From Pseudonocardia sulfidoxydans NBRC 16205 (GTDB lineage: Bacteria > Actinomycetota > Actinomycetes > Mycobacteriales > Pseudonocardiaceae): a stretch of 64,000 nt of DNA. The stretch is from the NCBI RefSeq assembly GCF_007989085.1, contig NZ_BJVJ01000018.1, forward strand, positions 26,737 to 90,736, read 5' to 3'. Below the pieces are notes generated by a model. The model searched no databases. It was given only the letters and a program-made list of their open reading frames with translations, and was not told where the DNA came from. Within the stretch, counting starts at the first letter, position 1, and each line of letters begins with the position of its first letter. Of this stretch, positions 36,934 to 45,129 are shown piece by piece. The translations under genes were made by a program, and so were the position numbers.

Positions 36934-37389
36934 TCAGGCCACCTCGACGATCAGCTCCACCTCGACGGGCACGTCGAGCGGCAGCTCGGCGACCCCGACG
37001 GCGGAACGAGCGTGCAGACCCGCGTCGCCGAACAGCTCGCCGAGCAGCTCGGACGCGCCGTTGACGACCTTCGGCTGGTCGTTGAAGCCGGGAGCCGACG
37101 CCACGAAGCCGACGACCTTCACGATGCCGGTGATGGCGTCGATGCCGACGAGCGCGTCGATCGCGGCGATCGCGTTGAGCGCGCAGGTGCGGGCCTGCGA
37201 GTAGGCCTCGTCGAGGTCGACCTCCGCGCCGACCTTGCCCAGCGCGGGCAGCTTCCCGCTGACGACCGCGACCTGGCCGGCGGTGTAGACGAACGAGCCC
37301 GAGCGCCGCGCGGGGAGGTACGCGCCCGCCGGCTTCGGCACGGGCGGCAGGGTGAGGCCGAGCTCACGGAGCTTGTCGGAGTGTGCCAT
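36934..37389 (-). CDS. RidA/YjgF-family protein (Rv3678c-like)
   Basis: A 151-residue RidA-like protein of the trimeric enamine/imine deaminase superfamily. FVYTAGQVAVVSGKLPALGK, LDEAYSQARTCALNAIAAID and LPLDVPVEVELIVEVA are characteristic of the actinobacterial subgroup next to ArsA-like genes. The classical RidA arginine is not obvious, so catalysis is uncertain. The ATG at 37389 is used; a GTG one codon earlier directly abuts the stop of the DUF4177 gene. Same place and direction as Rv3678c. Confidence 0.88.
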   Translation of the reverse strand: MAHSDKLRELGLTLPPVPKPAGAYLPARRSGSFVYTAGQVAVVSGKLPALGKVGAEVDLDEAYSQARTCALNAIAAIDALVGIDAITGIVKVVGFVASAPGFNDQPKVVNGASELLGELFGDAGLHARSAVGVAELPLDVPVEVELIVEVA

Positions 37390-37392
37390 CAC

Positions 37393-37572
37393 TCAGCCTT
37401 CCAGCGGGCGCTTGAAGTAGGCCACGAGCTGCTCCGCTCCGGGCTGACCGGTCGTCGTCACCGTGACGAGCTCCCAGCCGTCGCGGCCGAAGTTGTCGAG
37501 GATCGCCTTGGTGTTGTGGATCAGGAGGGGAGCCGTGAGGTACTCCCACCGGGTGGATCCGGACGCGGTCAT
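37393..37572 (-). CDS. DUF4177 protein
   Basis: A 59-residue protein, MTASGSTRWEYLTAPLLIHN onward, with WEY..K.ILDNFGRDGWELV typical of DUF4177 (one strand-helix-strand unit). It ends LVAYFKRPLEG. Mycobacteria carry a homologous small gene (Rv3678A) in the same slot between ridA and the ArsA-like pair. Divergent from the ArsA-like genes by 117 bases. Function unknown. ATG start. Confidence 0.85.
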   Translation of the reverse strand: MTASGSTRWEYLTAPLLIHNTKAILDNFGRDGWELVTVTTTGQPGAEQLVAYFKRPLEG

Positions 37573-37689
37573 GGCCAGGGACTCTAGTTCCGTCACGGGC
37601 CGTGTCCGACGGCGGCTCTCGGGGCGACGGGGCCCGACGTGGGGGCGCTCACCGGGCGCCCGCACCGGGACGCTCCGTACCCTTGACAC

Positions 37690-38721
37690 GTGAGCAACCC
37701 CGTCTGGCCCGCCGCCATGTCCGACGTGCGCCTGCACGTCGTGTCCGGCAAGGGCGGCACGGGCAAGACGACCGTCGCGGCCGCGCTGGCGCTCGCGCTG
37801 GCCGAGGGCGGCAGGCGCACCCTGCTCATCGAGGTCGAGGGCCGCCAGGGCATCGCCCAGGTCTTCGACACCCCGCCGCTGCCCTACGAGGAGCGCAAGA
37901 TCGCCGTCGCCCCGGGCGGTGGTGAGGTCCGCGCCCTCGCCGTCGACGTCGAGGCCGCGTTGCTCGAGTACTTCGAGATGTTCTACCGGCTCGGTGTCGC
38001 CGGGCGGACGTTGCGGCGCATGGGCGCCATCGAGTTCGCGACGACACTCGCGCCCGGCCTGCGCGACGTCCTGCTCACCGGCAAGGTCAAGGAGTGCGTG
38101 TCCCGGGTCCGCGACGGGAAACGCGTCTACGACGCCGTCGTCCTCGACGCCCCGCCCACCGGCCGCCTCGTCAACTTCCTCGACGTCACCAAGGCCATGG
38201 CCGACCTCGCCAAGGCCGGCCCCATCCACAAGCAGGCCGAGGGCGTCGTCAGGCTCCTGCACTCCCCGCAGACGGCTGTGCACCTCGTGACACTGCTCGA
38301 GGAGCTCCCCGTCACCGAGACGATGGAGGCCGCGGACGAGCTCGCCGCCGCCGACCTGCGCACCGGCGCCGTCATCGTCAACAAGGTGCGGGAGCAGTGG
38401 CTGCCCGACCGGTCCGTCGCCCCCGCCGCCGACGGTCGTGTCGACGCCGCCCGCGTCCGCAACGGCCTCGCCGCCGCCGGGCTCGACCTGCCTCCCGAGG
38501 TCGTCGACGGGCTCGTCGCCGAGACCGTCGAACACGCCGTGCGCGTCGCCGCCGAGAGCTCCGCGGCCGCCCGGCTCGACGCCGCCACCGGCCCCGGCCT
38601 CGGCCGCCTCGAACTGCCGCAGGTCCTCGGTGGCATCGACCTCGGAACCCTCTACGAACTCGCCGACACCCTCACCGAACAGGGCGTCGGCGTCCGCCAC
38701 ACCGACGAGGTCCCCGCGTGA
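37690..38721 (+). CDS. ArsA-like ATPase, first of pair (Rv3679-like)
   Basis: A 343-residue deviant-Walker ATPase of the ArsA/Get3 type. The P-loop GKGGTGKTT lies at residues 20-28, and [16 protein letters not shown] is the switch region. The metal-binding cysteines of true arsenite pumps are absent. In mycobacteria the Rv3679-Rv3680 pair forms a complex linked to tolerance of glycerol-derived and nitric-oxide stress, so a client or sensor function is likelier than arsenic transport. The stop overlaps the GTG of its partner. GTG start. Confidence 0.9.
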   Translation: MSNPVWPAAMSDVRLHVVSGKGGTGKTTVAAALALALAEGGRRTLLIEVEGRQGIAQVFDTPPLPYEERKIAVAPGGGEVRALAVDVEAALLEYFEMFYRLGVAGRTLRRMGAIEFATTLAPGLRDVLLTGKVKECVSRVRDGKRVYDAVVLDAPPTGRLVNFLDVTKAMADLAKAGPIHKQAEGVVRLLHSPQTAVHLVTLLEELPVTETMEAADELAAADLRTGAVIVNKVREQWLPDRSVAPAADGRVDAARVRNGLAAAGLDLPPEVVDGLVAETVEHAVRVAAESSAAARLDAATGPGLGRLELPQVLGGIDLGTLYELADTLTEQGVGVRHTDEVPA

Positions 38722-39896
38722 CACCGCGTGAACGCCGCATCGAACCCCTCGACGTCGACGCCCTGATCGACGACCCCGACACCCGCATCGTCGTGTGCTG
38801 CGGCTCGGGCGGGGTCGGCAAGACCACGACCTCGGCCGCGCTCGCCCTGCGCGCCGCCGAACGCGGCCGCACCGTCGTCGTCCTCACCATCGACCCCGCC
38901 AAGCGGCTCGCCCAGGCCCTCGGGCTGTCCGAGCTGTCCAACGAACCCGGCCGCGTCGAGGCCGTCGCCGGCGAGGGCGCCGGTCAGCTGCACGCGATGA
39001 TGCTCGACATGCGCCGGACCTTCGACGACATGGTCCACGCCCACGCAGAGGGCGACCGCGCCGAGAAGATCATCGCCAACCCCTTCTACCAGACCGTCTC
39101 CTCGTCGTTCTCCGGAACGCAGGAGTACATGGCCATGGAGAAGCTCGGGCAGCTCGCGGCCACCACCGACTGGGACCTCATCGTCGTCGACACCCCGCCG
39201 TCGCGGTCGGCGCTCGACTTCCTCGACGCCCCCCAGCGCATGTCCAACTTCCTCGACGGCCGCATGATCCGGCTGCTGTCCTCGCCCGCCCGCGCCGGCG
39301 GCCGGGGCCTGCGCAAGATCGTCGGCGCCGGGTTCGGGCTCTTCGCCAAGGCCGTGTCGACGATCCTCGGCGGCCAGCTCCTCGCCGACGCCTCCGCCTT
39401 CGTCCAGGCCTTCGACACGATGTTCGGCGGCTTCCGCGAACGCGCCACCGCCACCTACGCGCTGCTCCGCTCCCCCGGGACCGCCTTCGTCGTCGTCGCC
39501 ACCCCGGAACCCGACGCCCTGCGTGAGGCCGCCTACTTCGTCGACCGGCTCTCCGACGAGGAGATGCCCCTCGCCGGGCTCGTCCTCAACCGGACCCACC
39601 CCGTCCTCGCGCCCCTGTCCGCGGCCCGCGCCCGCGCCGCGGCGGAGTCGGCGACCGGCCAGGGGGGCCGCCTCGCCGCCGCCGTCCTGCGCCTGCACGC
39701 CGACCGCGCCGAGCTCTCCGAACGCGAGAACCGCCTCCTGTCCCGGTTCGCCGGTGCCCACCCCGACGTGGCCGTCACCCGGGTTCCGGCCGTCGGCGGG
39801 GACGTCTCAGACCTCGAGGGCCTGCGCAGCATCGGCGATCGTCTCGCCGCCCCCGACGACGACCTCGCCGCCACCCCCCTCCGCGAAGCCCGCTGA
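38718..39896 (+). CDS. ArsA-like ATPase, second of pair (Rv3680-like)
   Basis: A 392-residue partner ATPase. The P-loop GSGGVGKTT is at residues 29-37, [13 protein letters not shown] follows strand 2 and [19 protein letters not shown] is the switch II region. The middle holds a long helical part, with a Gly-rich stretch near [13 protein letters not shown]. It presumably heterodimerises with the first ATPase, since the two genes overlap (GTGA). A large hairpin follows the stop. Confidence 0.9.
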   Translation: MTPRERRIEPLDVDALIDDPDTRIVVCCGSGGVGKTTTSAALALRAAERGRTVVVLTIDPAKRLAQALGLSELSNEPGRVEAVAGEGAGQLHAMMLDMRRTFDDMVHAHAEGDRAEKIIANPFYQTVSSSFSGTQEYMAMEKLGQLAATTDWDLIVVDTPPSRSALDFLDAPQRMSNFLDGRMIRLLSSPARAGGRGLRKIVGAGFGLFAKAVSTILGGQLLADASAFVQAFDTMFGGFRERATATYALLRSPGTAFVVVATPEPDALREAAYFVDRLSDEEMPLAGLVLNRTHPVLAPLSAARARAAAESATGQGGRLAAAVLRLHADRAELSERENRLLSRFAGAHPDVAVTRVPAVGGDVSDLEGLRSIGDRLAAPDDDLAATPLREAR

Positions 39897-39903
39897 CGTC
39901 CGG

Positions 39904-39985
39904 CCGACACCCCGCGCGCAACCTCACGGTCGTCCTGCTGCGCGGGGACAGCCGTGAGGTTGCGCGTGGGGGGAGCCGGTGTCGG
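39904..39985. terminator. Large two-tier hairpin after the ArsA-like pair
   Basis: Inner arms of 15 bases (CGCGCAACCTCACGG at 39915 and its complement at 39952) enclose a 22-base loop. Outer arms of 8 bases (CCGACACC and GGTGTCGG) are separated from the inner ones by short unpaired stretches. It starts 8 bases past the ArsA-like stop and probably ends that transcript. Confidence 0.6.
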
Positions 39986-40053
39986 ACGAACCGGGCGTAA
40001 CGCCGGAGCGGCACATCGCGAATGTCCGTTCGCCTCCTGACGAACGGAACCGA

Positions 40054-40512
40054 ATGACTCCCCGAACTGCCCGCCGCGCCGGCTCGCTCGCTGCCGTCGC
40101 ACTCGCGGCCGCCCTGCTCCTGCAGGCCTGCGGCTCCTCCGAGCCCAGCACCCCGCGTTCTTTCGCCTCGGCGCCGACGTCGACGACCGTGACGTCGACC
40201 AGCCCGACGCCCACCACGACGACGACCACCAGCGCGACCCCCACCACCGTCGTGCCCGTCGTGCCCGTCGTGCCCGCCCAGGTCCCCGTGCCGACGACCC
40301 GCGTCGCCGCCAAGACCGTCGCCCCCCAGGGCCTCGTCGCGCCCCCGACGACGAAGAAGCAGTCCGCGAACTCCGGCTCGACCGGCGGCGGAGCGGCCTA
40401 CTACAAGAACTGTTCCGCGGTCCGTGCAGCAGGCAAGGCACCCATCCTGCGGGGCCAGCCGGGCTACGCCGCGCACCTCGACCGCGACAACGACGGCATC
40501 GGCTGCGAGTAG
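40054..40512 (+). CDS. Excalibur-domain lipoprotein
   Basis: A 152-residue exported lipoprotein. SLAAVALAAALLLQAC is the signal with lipobox Cys26. A Thr/Pro/Val-rich wall-spanning linker follows (residues about 30-95). The C-terminal excalibur domain YYKNCSAVRAAGKAPILRGQ ends with HLDRDNDGIGCE, whose Asp residues form an EF-hand-like calcium loop, with a probable disulfide between the two Cys. I chose the ATG at 40054 because it places the signal peptide at the N-terminus. Convergent with whiB4. Confidence 0.88.
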   Translation: MTPRTARRAGSLAAVALAAALLLQACGSSEPSTPRSFASAPTSTTVTSTSPTPTTTTTTSATPTTVVPVVPVVPAQVPVPTTRVAAKTVAPQGLVAPPTTKKQSANSGSTGGGAAYYKNCSAVRAAGKAPILRGQPGYAAHLDRDNDGIGCE

Positions 40513-40602
40513 CTCCTGACGCCGAACCGCCGTCTGCCCGTCGTGATCACCGTTTGCGGGACAAGAGCGCCACCCGTGACGCCCATGTCCCACCGTCGGC
40601 GA

Positions 40603-40995
40603 TCACCCCATGACATCGGCCGGGGCCGGGTGCTCCTCGGAGGCGGCGGTCTCGGCAGCGGCTGCGGCGGCCCGGATGGAGGCGGCCTCCGCGGTGTAGT
40701 GCGCCAGCCGCGCCTCGGCGAGCAGGTCGGCCCAGGACCGCACACCGGGCCGGGCGCGCAGCATCGCGCGGCGCTCGCGCTCCGTCGCCCCACCCCAGAT
40801 GCCGAACTCGATCTGCTCGTCGAGCGCGTACGCGAGGCACTCGGTGCGCACCGGGCAGGCGAAGCAGAACCCGCGGACCTCGCGCTGCGCCGCGCCGGAG
40901 ACGAAGAGGTCGTCGCCGTCGTCGGTGCGGCAGCGGGCGGCGACCCGCCAGTTCCAGGTGCTGTTCCCGCTGCTCGTACCCGTCGTCACGGTCAT
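40603..40995 (-). CDS. whiB4: WhiB4-type iron-sulfur regulator
   Basis: A 130-residue WhiB-like protein. Cys22, Cys44, Cys47 and Cys53 ligate a 4Fe-4S cluster sensitive to oxygen and nitric oxide. The DNA-binding turn GIWGG (65-69) is followed by the basic ATERERRAML. In mycobacteria WhiB4 (Rv3681c) sits between the ArsA-like pair and ponA2, as here, and controls redox and antibiotic responses. The Ala/Glu-rich tail is longer than usual. Divergent from ponA2 across a 170-base region with an AT-rich dyad. Confidence 0.92.
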   Translation of the reverse strand: MTVTTGTSSGNSTWNWRVAARCRTDDGDDLFVSGAAQREVRGFCFACPVRTECLAYALDEQIEFGIWGGATERERRAMLRARPGVRSWADLLAEARLAHYTAEAASIRAAAAAAETAASEEHPAPADVMG

Positions 40996-41090
40996 CGCGG
41001 CGACCCCCGATCGTCCAGTCGTTCGTGGCCGTGCTGTTCTGCACGACCTCGCTGAGACGAATCTTCGGGTGATCGGGTTCCGTCGGTAAG

Positions 41091-41106
41091 TGAGTATTTT
41101 TACTCA
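41091..41106. promoter_or_regulatory. AT-rich dyad between whiB4 and ponA2
   Basis: TGAGTATTTTTACTCA, 6-bp arms around TTTT, stands out in a GC-rich divergent promoter region, 60 bases before the ponA2 start. Likely an operator or promoter element; which regulator binds is unknown. Confidence 0.5.
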
Positions 41107-41165
41107 ACTTTCGCGGTGCGCCGCCTGACGGGAGCGTCACGGGTGTCCGCGTAGGGTGGCTCCCC

Positions 41166-43553
41166 GTGAGGTTGCCTCCCCACGTCCGACGGCCGATCGG
41201 CATGCTGCTCGGGCTGTGTCTGCTGGCCGGTGTCGTGGCCGCGGGCATGGCGTTCCCGTTCGCGGCGGGCCTCGGGGTGCTGTCCAACGATGCGGGCGAC
41301 GGCGTCAACAACTCGTCGACGGACCTTCTCGACGGCGCGCTCCCCCTGCGCACGACGATCCTCGACTCCGCGGGTCAGCCGCTGGCCTACCTGTTCGACC
41401 AGAACCGGGAGTCGGTCACCGCGGACCAGATCTCGCCCGCCATGAAGGCCGCGATCGTCGCGATCGAGGACCGGCGCTTCTACCAGCACCAGGGTGTCGA
41501 CTGGCAGGGCACGATGCGCGCGGTCATCGCCAACTCGGCGTCGGGCGACGTCGTGCAGGGCGCGTCGACGCTGACGCAGCAGTACGTGAAGAACTACATG
41601 CTCTACGTCGAGGCGCAGACGGAGAGCGAGCGGCTCAAGGCCACCGAGCAGACGCCGGCGCGCAAGCTCAAGGAGGCGCGGATCGCGCTGCAGATGGAGC
41701 GCAGCCTCTCCAAGGAGGAGATCCTCACCCGCTACCTGAACATCGTGTTCTGGGGTAACGGGGCGTACGGCATCGCGTCGGCGGCACGCACCTACTTCGG
41801 CACGACGGCCGAACAGCTCACCGTTCCGCAGGCGGCACTGTTGGCGGGCATGGTCCGCAGCACCACGGCGTTCGACCCGGCGGCCAACCCGCAGGCGGCG
41901 ACGGAGCGTCGCAACCTGGTCATCGCCCAGATGCGCGACCAGGGAATGATCGACGAGGCCCAGGCGCAGCAGGCGCTGGCCAGCCCGCTGGGGCTGGTGT
42001 CGCCGCTGAACGTCCAGCCCAACGGCTGCATCGGCGCGGGCGACGCCGGGTTCTTCTGCAAGTACGTCGTGGAGTACCTGAGCGAGGCGGGCTTCCCGGT
42101 CGACCAGCTCACCCGCGGCGGCTACACGATCCGCAGCACCCTCGACCGCGGGATGCTGCAGAAGATGAAGGCATCCCTCGACGCCGAGGTGCCGCCGTCG
42201 CAGCCCAACGTCGCCAACGTGATGGCCATGGTGCAGCCCGGCCAGGACCGGCACCGTGTCCTCGCGATGGGCTCCAGCCGCACGTTCGGGCTCGACGCCG
42301 ACGAGCAGGAGACCAGCTACGGCCTTCCGTACGAACCGGTCAACCTGGGTGCGGGGTCCGTCTACAAGATCTTCACGGCGGCGACGGCCCTGGAGAAGGG
42401 GCTGGGCATCAACTACACGCTGTCCGTGCCTCCCAGCGGCTACGCCTCCCCGATCTACACCGACGGCGGCGGCCGCCCCATCCCCGTCGCCAACGCGGGC
42501 AGCTACCCCGAGCGGATGACGCTCACGGACGCGCTCGCCACCTCCCCGAACACGGCGTTCGTGAAGCTGGAGGAGTTCACCGGGGTGCCCGACGTCGTCG
42601 ACATGTCGGTGCGGCTGGGAATGAAGTCGCTGGCCACGACGCCGTTCATCGACCCGAACACGCGCCGCAAGACCGACCGCTCGATCGCCGAGGTCACCAA
42701 GGCGCAGAAGCTGGCGTCGTTCACCCTGGGCGTGACCCCGACGAGCGTCCTCGAGCTGGCCAACGTCGGTGCCACCCTCTACAGCTCGGGCAAGTGGTGC
42801 CCGCCGAGCCCGATCGAGTCGGTGACCGACGCCGCGGGCAAGGTCGTGCCTGTCACCGAGGCTCCCTGCGAGCAGGCCGTCGAGCCCGAGCTCGCGAACA
42901 CACTGGTGAACGCCCTGAGCAAGGACGACCTCATCGGCACCTCGGCCGCTGCCGCCCGCCAGGTCGGCTGGAACCGGCCGATGCTGGGCAAGACGGGGAC
43001 GACGCAGCAGCACAAGTCGGCGGCTTTCGTCGGTGCCGTGCCGCAGCTCTCCGGCGCGGTGATCACCTTCGACAACTCGAACGCCCCCAAGCCTCTCTGC
43101 GACGGCGCCGGGGCTCCCTTCGCCTGTCGCAGCGGCAACATCTTCGGCGGGAAGACCCCGGCCGAGACGTGGTTCGGTGCGGTGACGCCGATCCTCGAGG
43201 GCCAGCCGGTCCTGCCGCTGCCGCCCACCGCCGACCGGTACCTGACCGGGGGCGCCGAGAGCCGGGTGCCCGACGTCGTCGGCCGCGGCCAGAACGACGC
43301 CACCGCGATCCTGCAGCGGGCGAACTGGCGGGTGTCGGCGCGGGTGGTCGACAACAACGCGGCCCGCGGGACCGTCGTCGGCCAGAGCCCGCGCGGCACT
43401 GCGCTGCCTGGCGAGACGATCGTCCTTCAGGTGTCGAGCGGCACCGTGCCGGAGGCGCCCCCGGCGCCGGGTGACGCGACGACCGAGCCGCCACCCCCAC
43501 CCGGCGACGGCGGCGGTGGAGACGGCGGCCCGGGAGGCGAGCCGGGCGGCTGA
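41166..43553 (+). CDS. ponA2: Class A penicillin-binding protein with PASTA domain
   Basis: A 795-residue bifunctional peptidoglycan synthase. One membrane anchor at about 10-35. The GT51 transglycosylase starts with Glu101 in IEDRRFYQHQGVDW and continues QGASTLTQQYVKN. The transpeptidase has Ser398 in GSVYK, the SPN motif (ATSPNTAF) and KTGTT with Lys609. A single C-terminal PASTA domain (about 698-763, RVPDVVGRGQNDATAILQ) could bind muropeptide. A Pro/Gly tail ends the protein. Ortholog of mycobacterial PonA2 (Rv3682). GTG start. Confidence 0.95.
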   Translation: MRLPPHVRRPIGMLLGLCLLAGVVAAGMAFPFAAGLGVLSNDAGDGVNNSSTDLLDGALPLRTTILDSAGQPLAYLFDQNRESVTADQISPAMKAAIVAIEDRRFYQHQGVDWQGTMRAVIANSASGDVVQGASTLTQQYVKNYMLYVEAQTESERLKATEQTPARKLKEARIALQMERSLSKEEILTRYLNIVFWGNGAYGIASAARTYFGTTAEQLTVPQAALLAGMVRSTTAFDPAANPQAATERRNLVIAQMRDQGMIDEAQAQQALASPLGLVSPLNVQPNGCIGAGDAGFFCKYVVEYLSEAGFPVDQLTRGGYTIRSTLDRGMLQKMKASLDAEVPPSQPNVANVMAMVQPGQDRHRVLAMGSSRTFGLDADEQETSYGLPYEPVNLGAGSVYKIFTAATALEKGLGINYTLSVPPSGYASPIYTDGGGRPIPVANAGSYPERMTLTDALATSPNTAFVKLEEFTGVPDVVDMSVRLGMKSLATTPFIDPNTRRKTDRSIAEVTKAQKLASFTLGVTPTSVLELANVGATLYSSGKWCPPSPIESVTDAAGKVVPVTEAPCEQAVEPELANTLVNALSKDDLIGTSAAAARQVGWNRPMLGKTGTTQQHKSAAFVGAVPQLSGAVITFDNSNAPKPLCDGAGAPFACRSGNIFGGKTPAETWFGAVTPILEGQPVLPLPPTADRYLTGGAESRVPDVVGRGQNDATAILQRANWRVSARVVDNNAARGTVVGQSPRGTALPGETIVLQVSSGTVPEAPPAPGDATTEPPPPPGDGGGGDGGPGGEPGG

Positions 43554-43600
43554 CCGTTGCCCGGCGCGCCCCGTCGGGCCGCGGCTCCCCGTCGGGCCGC

Positions 43601-43648
43601 CGCCGCACCCTTTTCGGTTGCGCCGCACCTGTTGCAAAGGGTGCGGCG
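43601..43648. terminator. Hairpin after ponA2
   Basis: Arms CGCCGCACCCTTT and AAAGGGTGCGGCG (13 bases) around a 22-base loop, 48 bases after the ponA2 stop. The loop repeats CGCCGCACC, so alternative pairings exist. Probable terminator. Confidence 0.6.
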
Positions 43649-43752
43649 GGCACGGAAGGGGTGCGAACGGGGCGTCGGATGATCCGGGTCGGCCGCGACG
43701 CGCCGTCCTCGCGCGTCGACCGGACGCATCCCGCGACCTAGCATTCCCCGTC

Positions 43753-44856
43753 ATGGGGAGGGGACCTGCGGACTCGCTGTGGGGTTCCGACGGGACCTCC
43801 GATGCGCCTGGGGAGCGCGAGTCCCCGCTGCCCGGCTTCGAGCTCCCCGCCCTCGACCTCCCCGTCATCGACCCCGCCGGGCGCGTCACCGGTCTCGCCG
43901 GGGGTGACATCGACCTCGGCGGAATCGACGATGACGATCCCGACCTCGACGACGACCCGGACACCCCCATGCCTCCGGCGGGCACCGTGGCGTGGCTGGT
44001 GGCCCAGCGCGCCCGCGAGGCGAGAGCCGTTGCCCGGGCCGAGGGGCGTGCCCGTCGACGCGCCGCGCCGCCGCCGGGCAGCGCGAACCGGAGCGCGGCA
44101 GCGCCGAACCTGCCCGAGCCCGACAGCCCGGGCGCCGCCGCGGCAGCGGAAGCCCGAACCGACGATGCGCCTCCTGGAGTCGAGGCCACCGACGCGAGCA
44201 GCAAGGTGTCGTCGCGTGGCTCGGGTGCAGGCCGGTCCCTCACGACGCGCTCGATACGGACGACCGCAGCGGCCGCGAACGGCGCCGACGCAACGAGGAC
44301 CGCGGCGCGCAGCCGCACTGCGGACGCGCCGTCGAGCCGACCCCCCGAAGGCTCGGCCGCGTCGACGGACGATCCCGCCACCAGGACGCCGGCCTCGGAG
44401 CCGCCGGAGCCGCCGGAAACCCCGGAAACCCCGGAAACCCCGGAAACCCCGGAAACCCCGGAAACCCCGGAAACCCCGGAACCGACGGAACCGACGGAAC
44501 CGACGGAAAAGGACGCTCCGCGGTCCGCGCGGCCCGACCGCCGGCGCGGCGGCCCGCGGGCCAGGCTCCGGGCCCGGGCGGAGGCGCGGTTGGCGGCGAC
44601 GTCGCAGGCGCTGGCGTCGACACCCGTCCCCCCGCCCGGGCGGCCCGACCCGGCCCGTTCGCGCTCCGTCGCGCCGCCCGGACCGCCGGGTCCGCCCCCT
44701 CTGCGGCACCGTCCCCCGATCGAGGAGGAGCCGAGCATCTTGGGTTTGACCCGGCATTCCCGGGGAAAGTTCGGATCGCGCCTGTTCACGTGGTTCTTCG
44801 TCGGCGTGTTCGTGCTGATTCTCGTCCAGCTGATCGTCGCGTTGCTGAGTCCGTGA
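43753..44856 (+). CDS. Tail-anchored Pro-rich membrane protein with PET repeats
   Basis: A 367-residue protein. The N-terminal half is acidic then basic and disordered; residues about 218-255 repeat the tripeptide Pro-Glu-Thr, then Pro-Thr-Glu. A basic region (RSARPDRRRGGPRARLRARA) follows. A single C-terminal hydrophobic helix FTWFFVGVFVLILVQLIVAL anchors it with nearly the whole protein in the cytoplasm. I do not recognise a domain except ILGLTRHSRGKFGSRLF before the helix, which may be conserved. ATG start. Confidence 0.75.
   Translation: MGRGPADSLWGSDGTSDAPGERESPLPGFELPALDLPVIDPAGRVTGLAGGDIDLGGIDDDDPDLDDDPDTPMPPAGTVAWLVAQRAREARAVARAEGRARRRAAPPPGSANRSAAAPNLPEPDSPGAAAAAEARTDDAPPGVEATDASSKVSSRGSGAGRSLTTRSIRTTAAAANGADATRTAARSRTADAPSSRPPEGSAASTDDPATRTPASEPPEPPETPETPETPETPETPETPETPEPTEPTEPTEKDAPRSARPDRRRGGPRARLRARAEARLAATSQALASTPVPPPGRPDPARSRSVAPPGPPGPPPLRHRPPIEEEPSILGLTRHSRGKFGSRLFTWFFVGVFVLILVQLIVALLSP
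44413..44508 (+). repeat. Nine-base coding repeat (Pro-Glu-Thr)
   Basis: GAAACCCCG is repeated seven or so times head to tail, followed by three GAACCGACG units. Nine bases keep the frame, so slippage changes protein length in steps of three residues. Confidence 0.9.
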
Positions 44857-45129
44857 CGCACGGCTGCCGCGAACGCACGAGCAGTGACGGCGCTGGTGTA
44901 CCCCGACCGGGCCGCCGCCCAGCCGGTGGTTCCGTCTACTCTCGGGGGTGGATGGCCGGCATCCGCTCCCCGATGCTGGTACAGGTCCCGCCAGCCTGGC
45001 CGGGGCTCGCCGAGGAGGTGAGGAGCGATCGGTTCCGAGGCCGATCCGGCCGGTGACCCGGCGCTGTCGCCTCCGACGTCGCACCGTGTCCGCAGCGTCC
45101 TGTCGATCCCTGCGTTCCGCAGGCTCTGG

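Noticed and set aside
37690..39896. Arsenic resistance operon
   Set aside because: The ArsA-like proteins lack the metal-binding cysteines, there is no arsB or arsR, and the order matches the mycobacterial Rv3679-Rv3680 locus.
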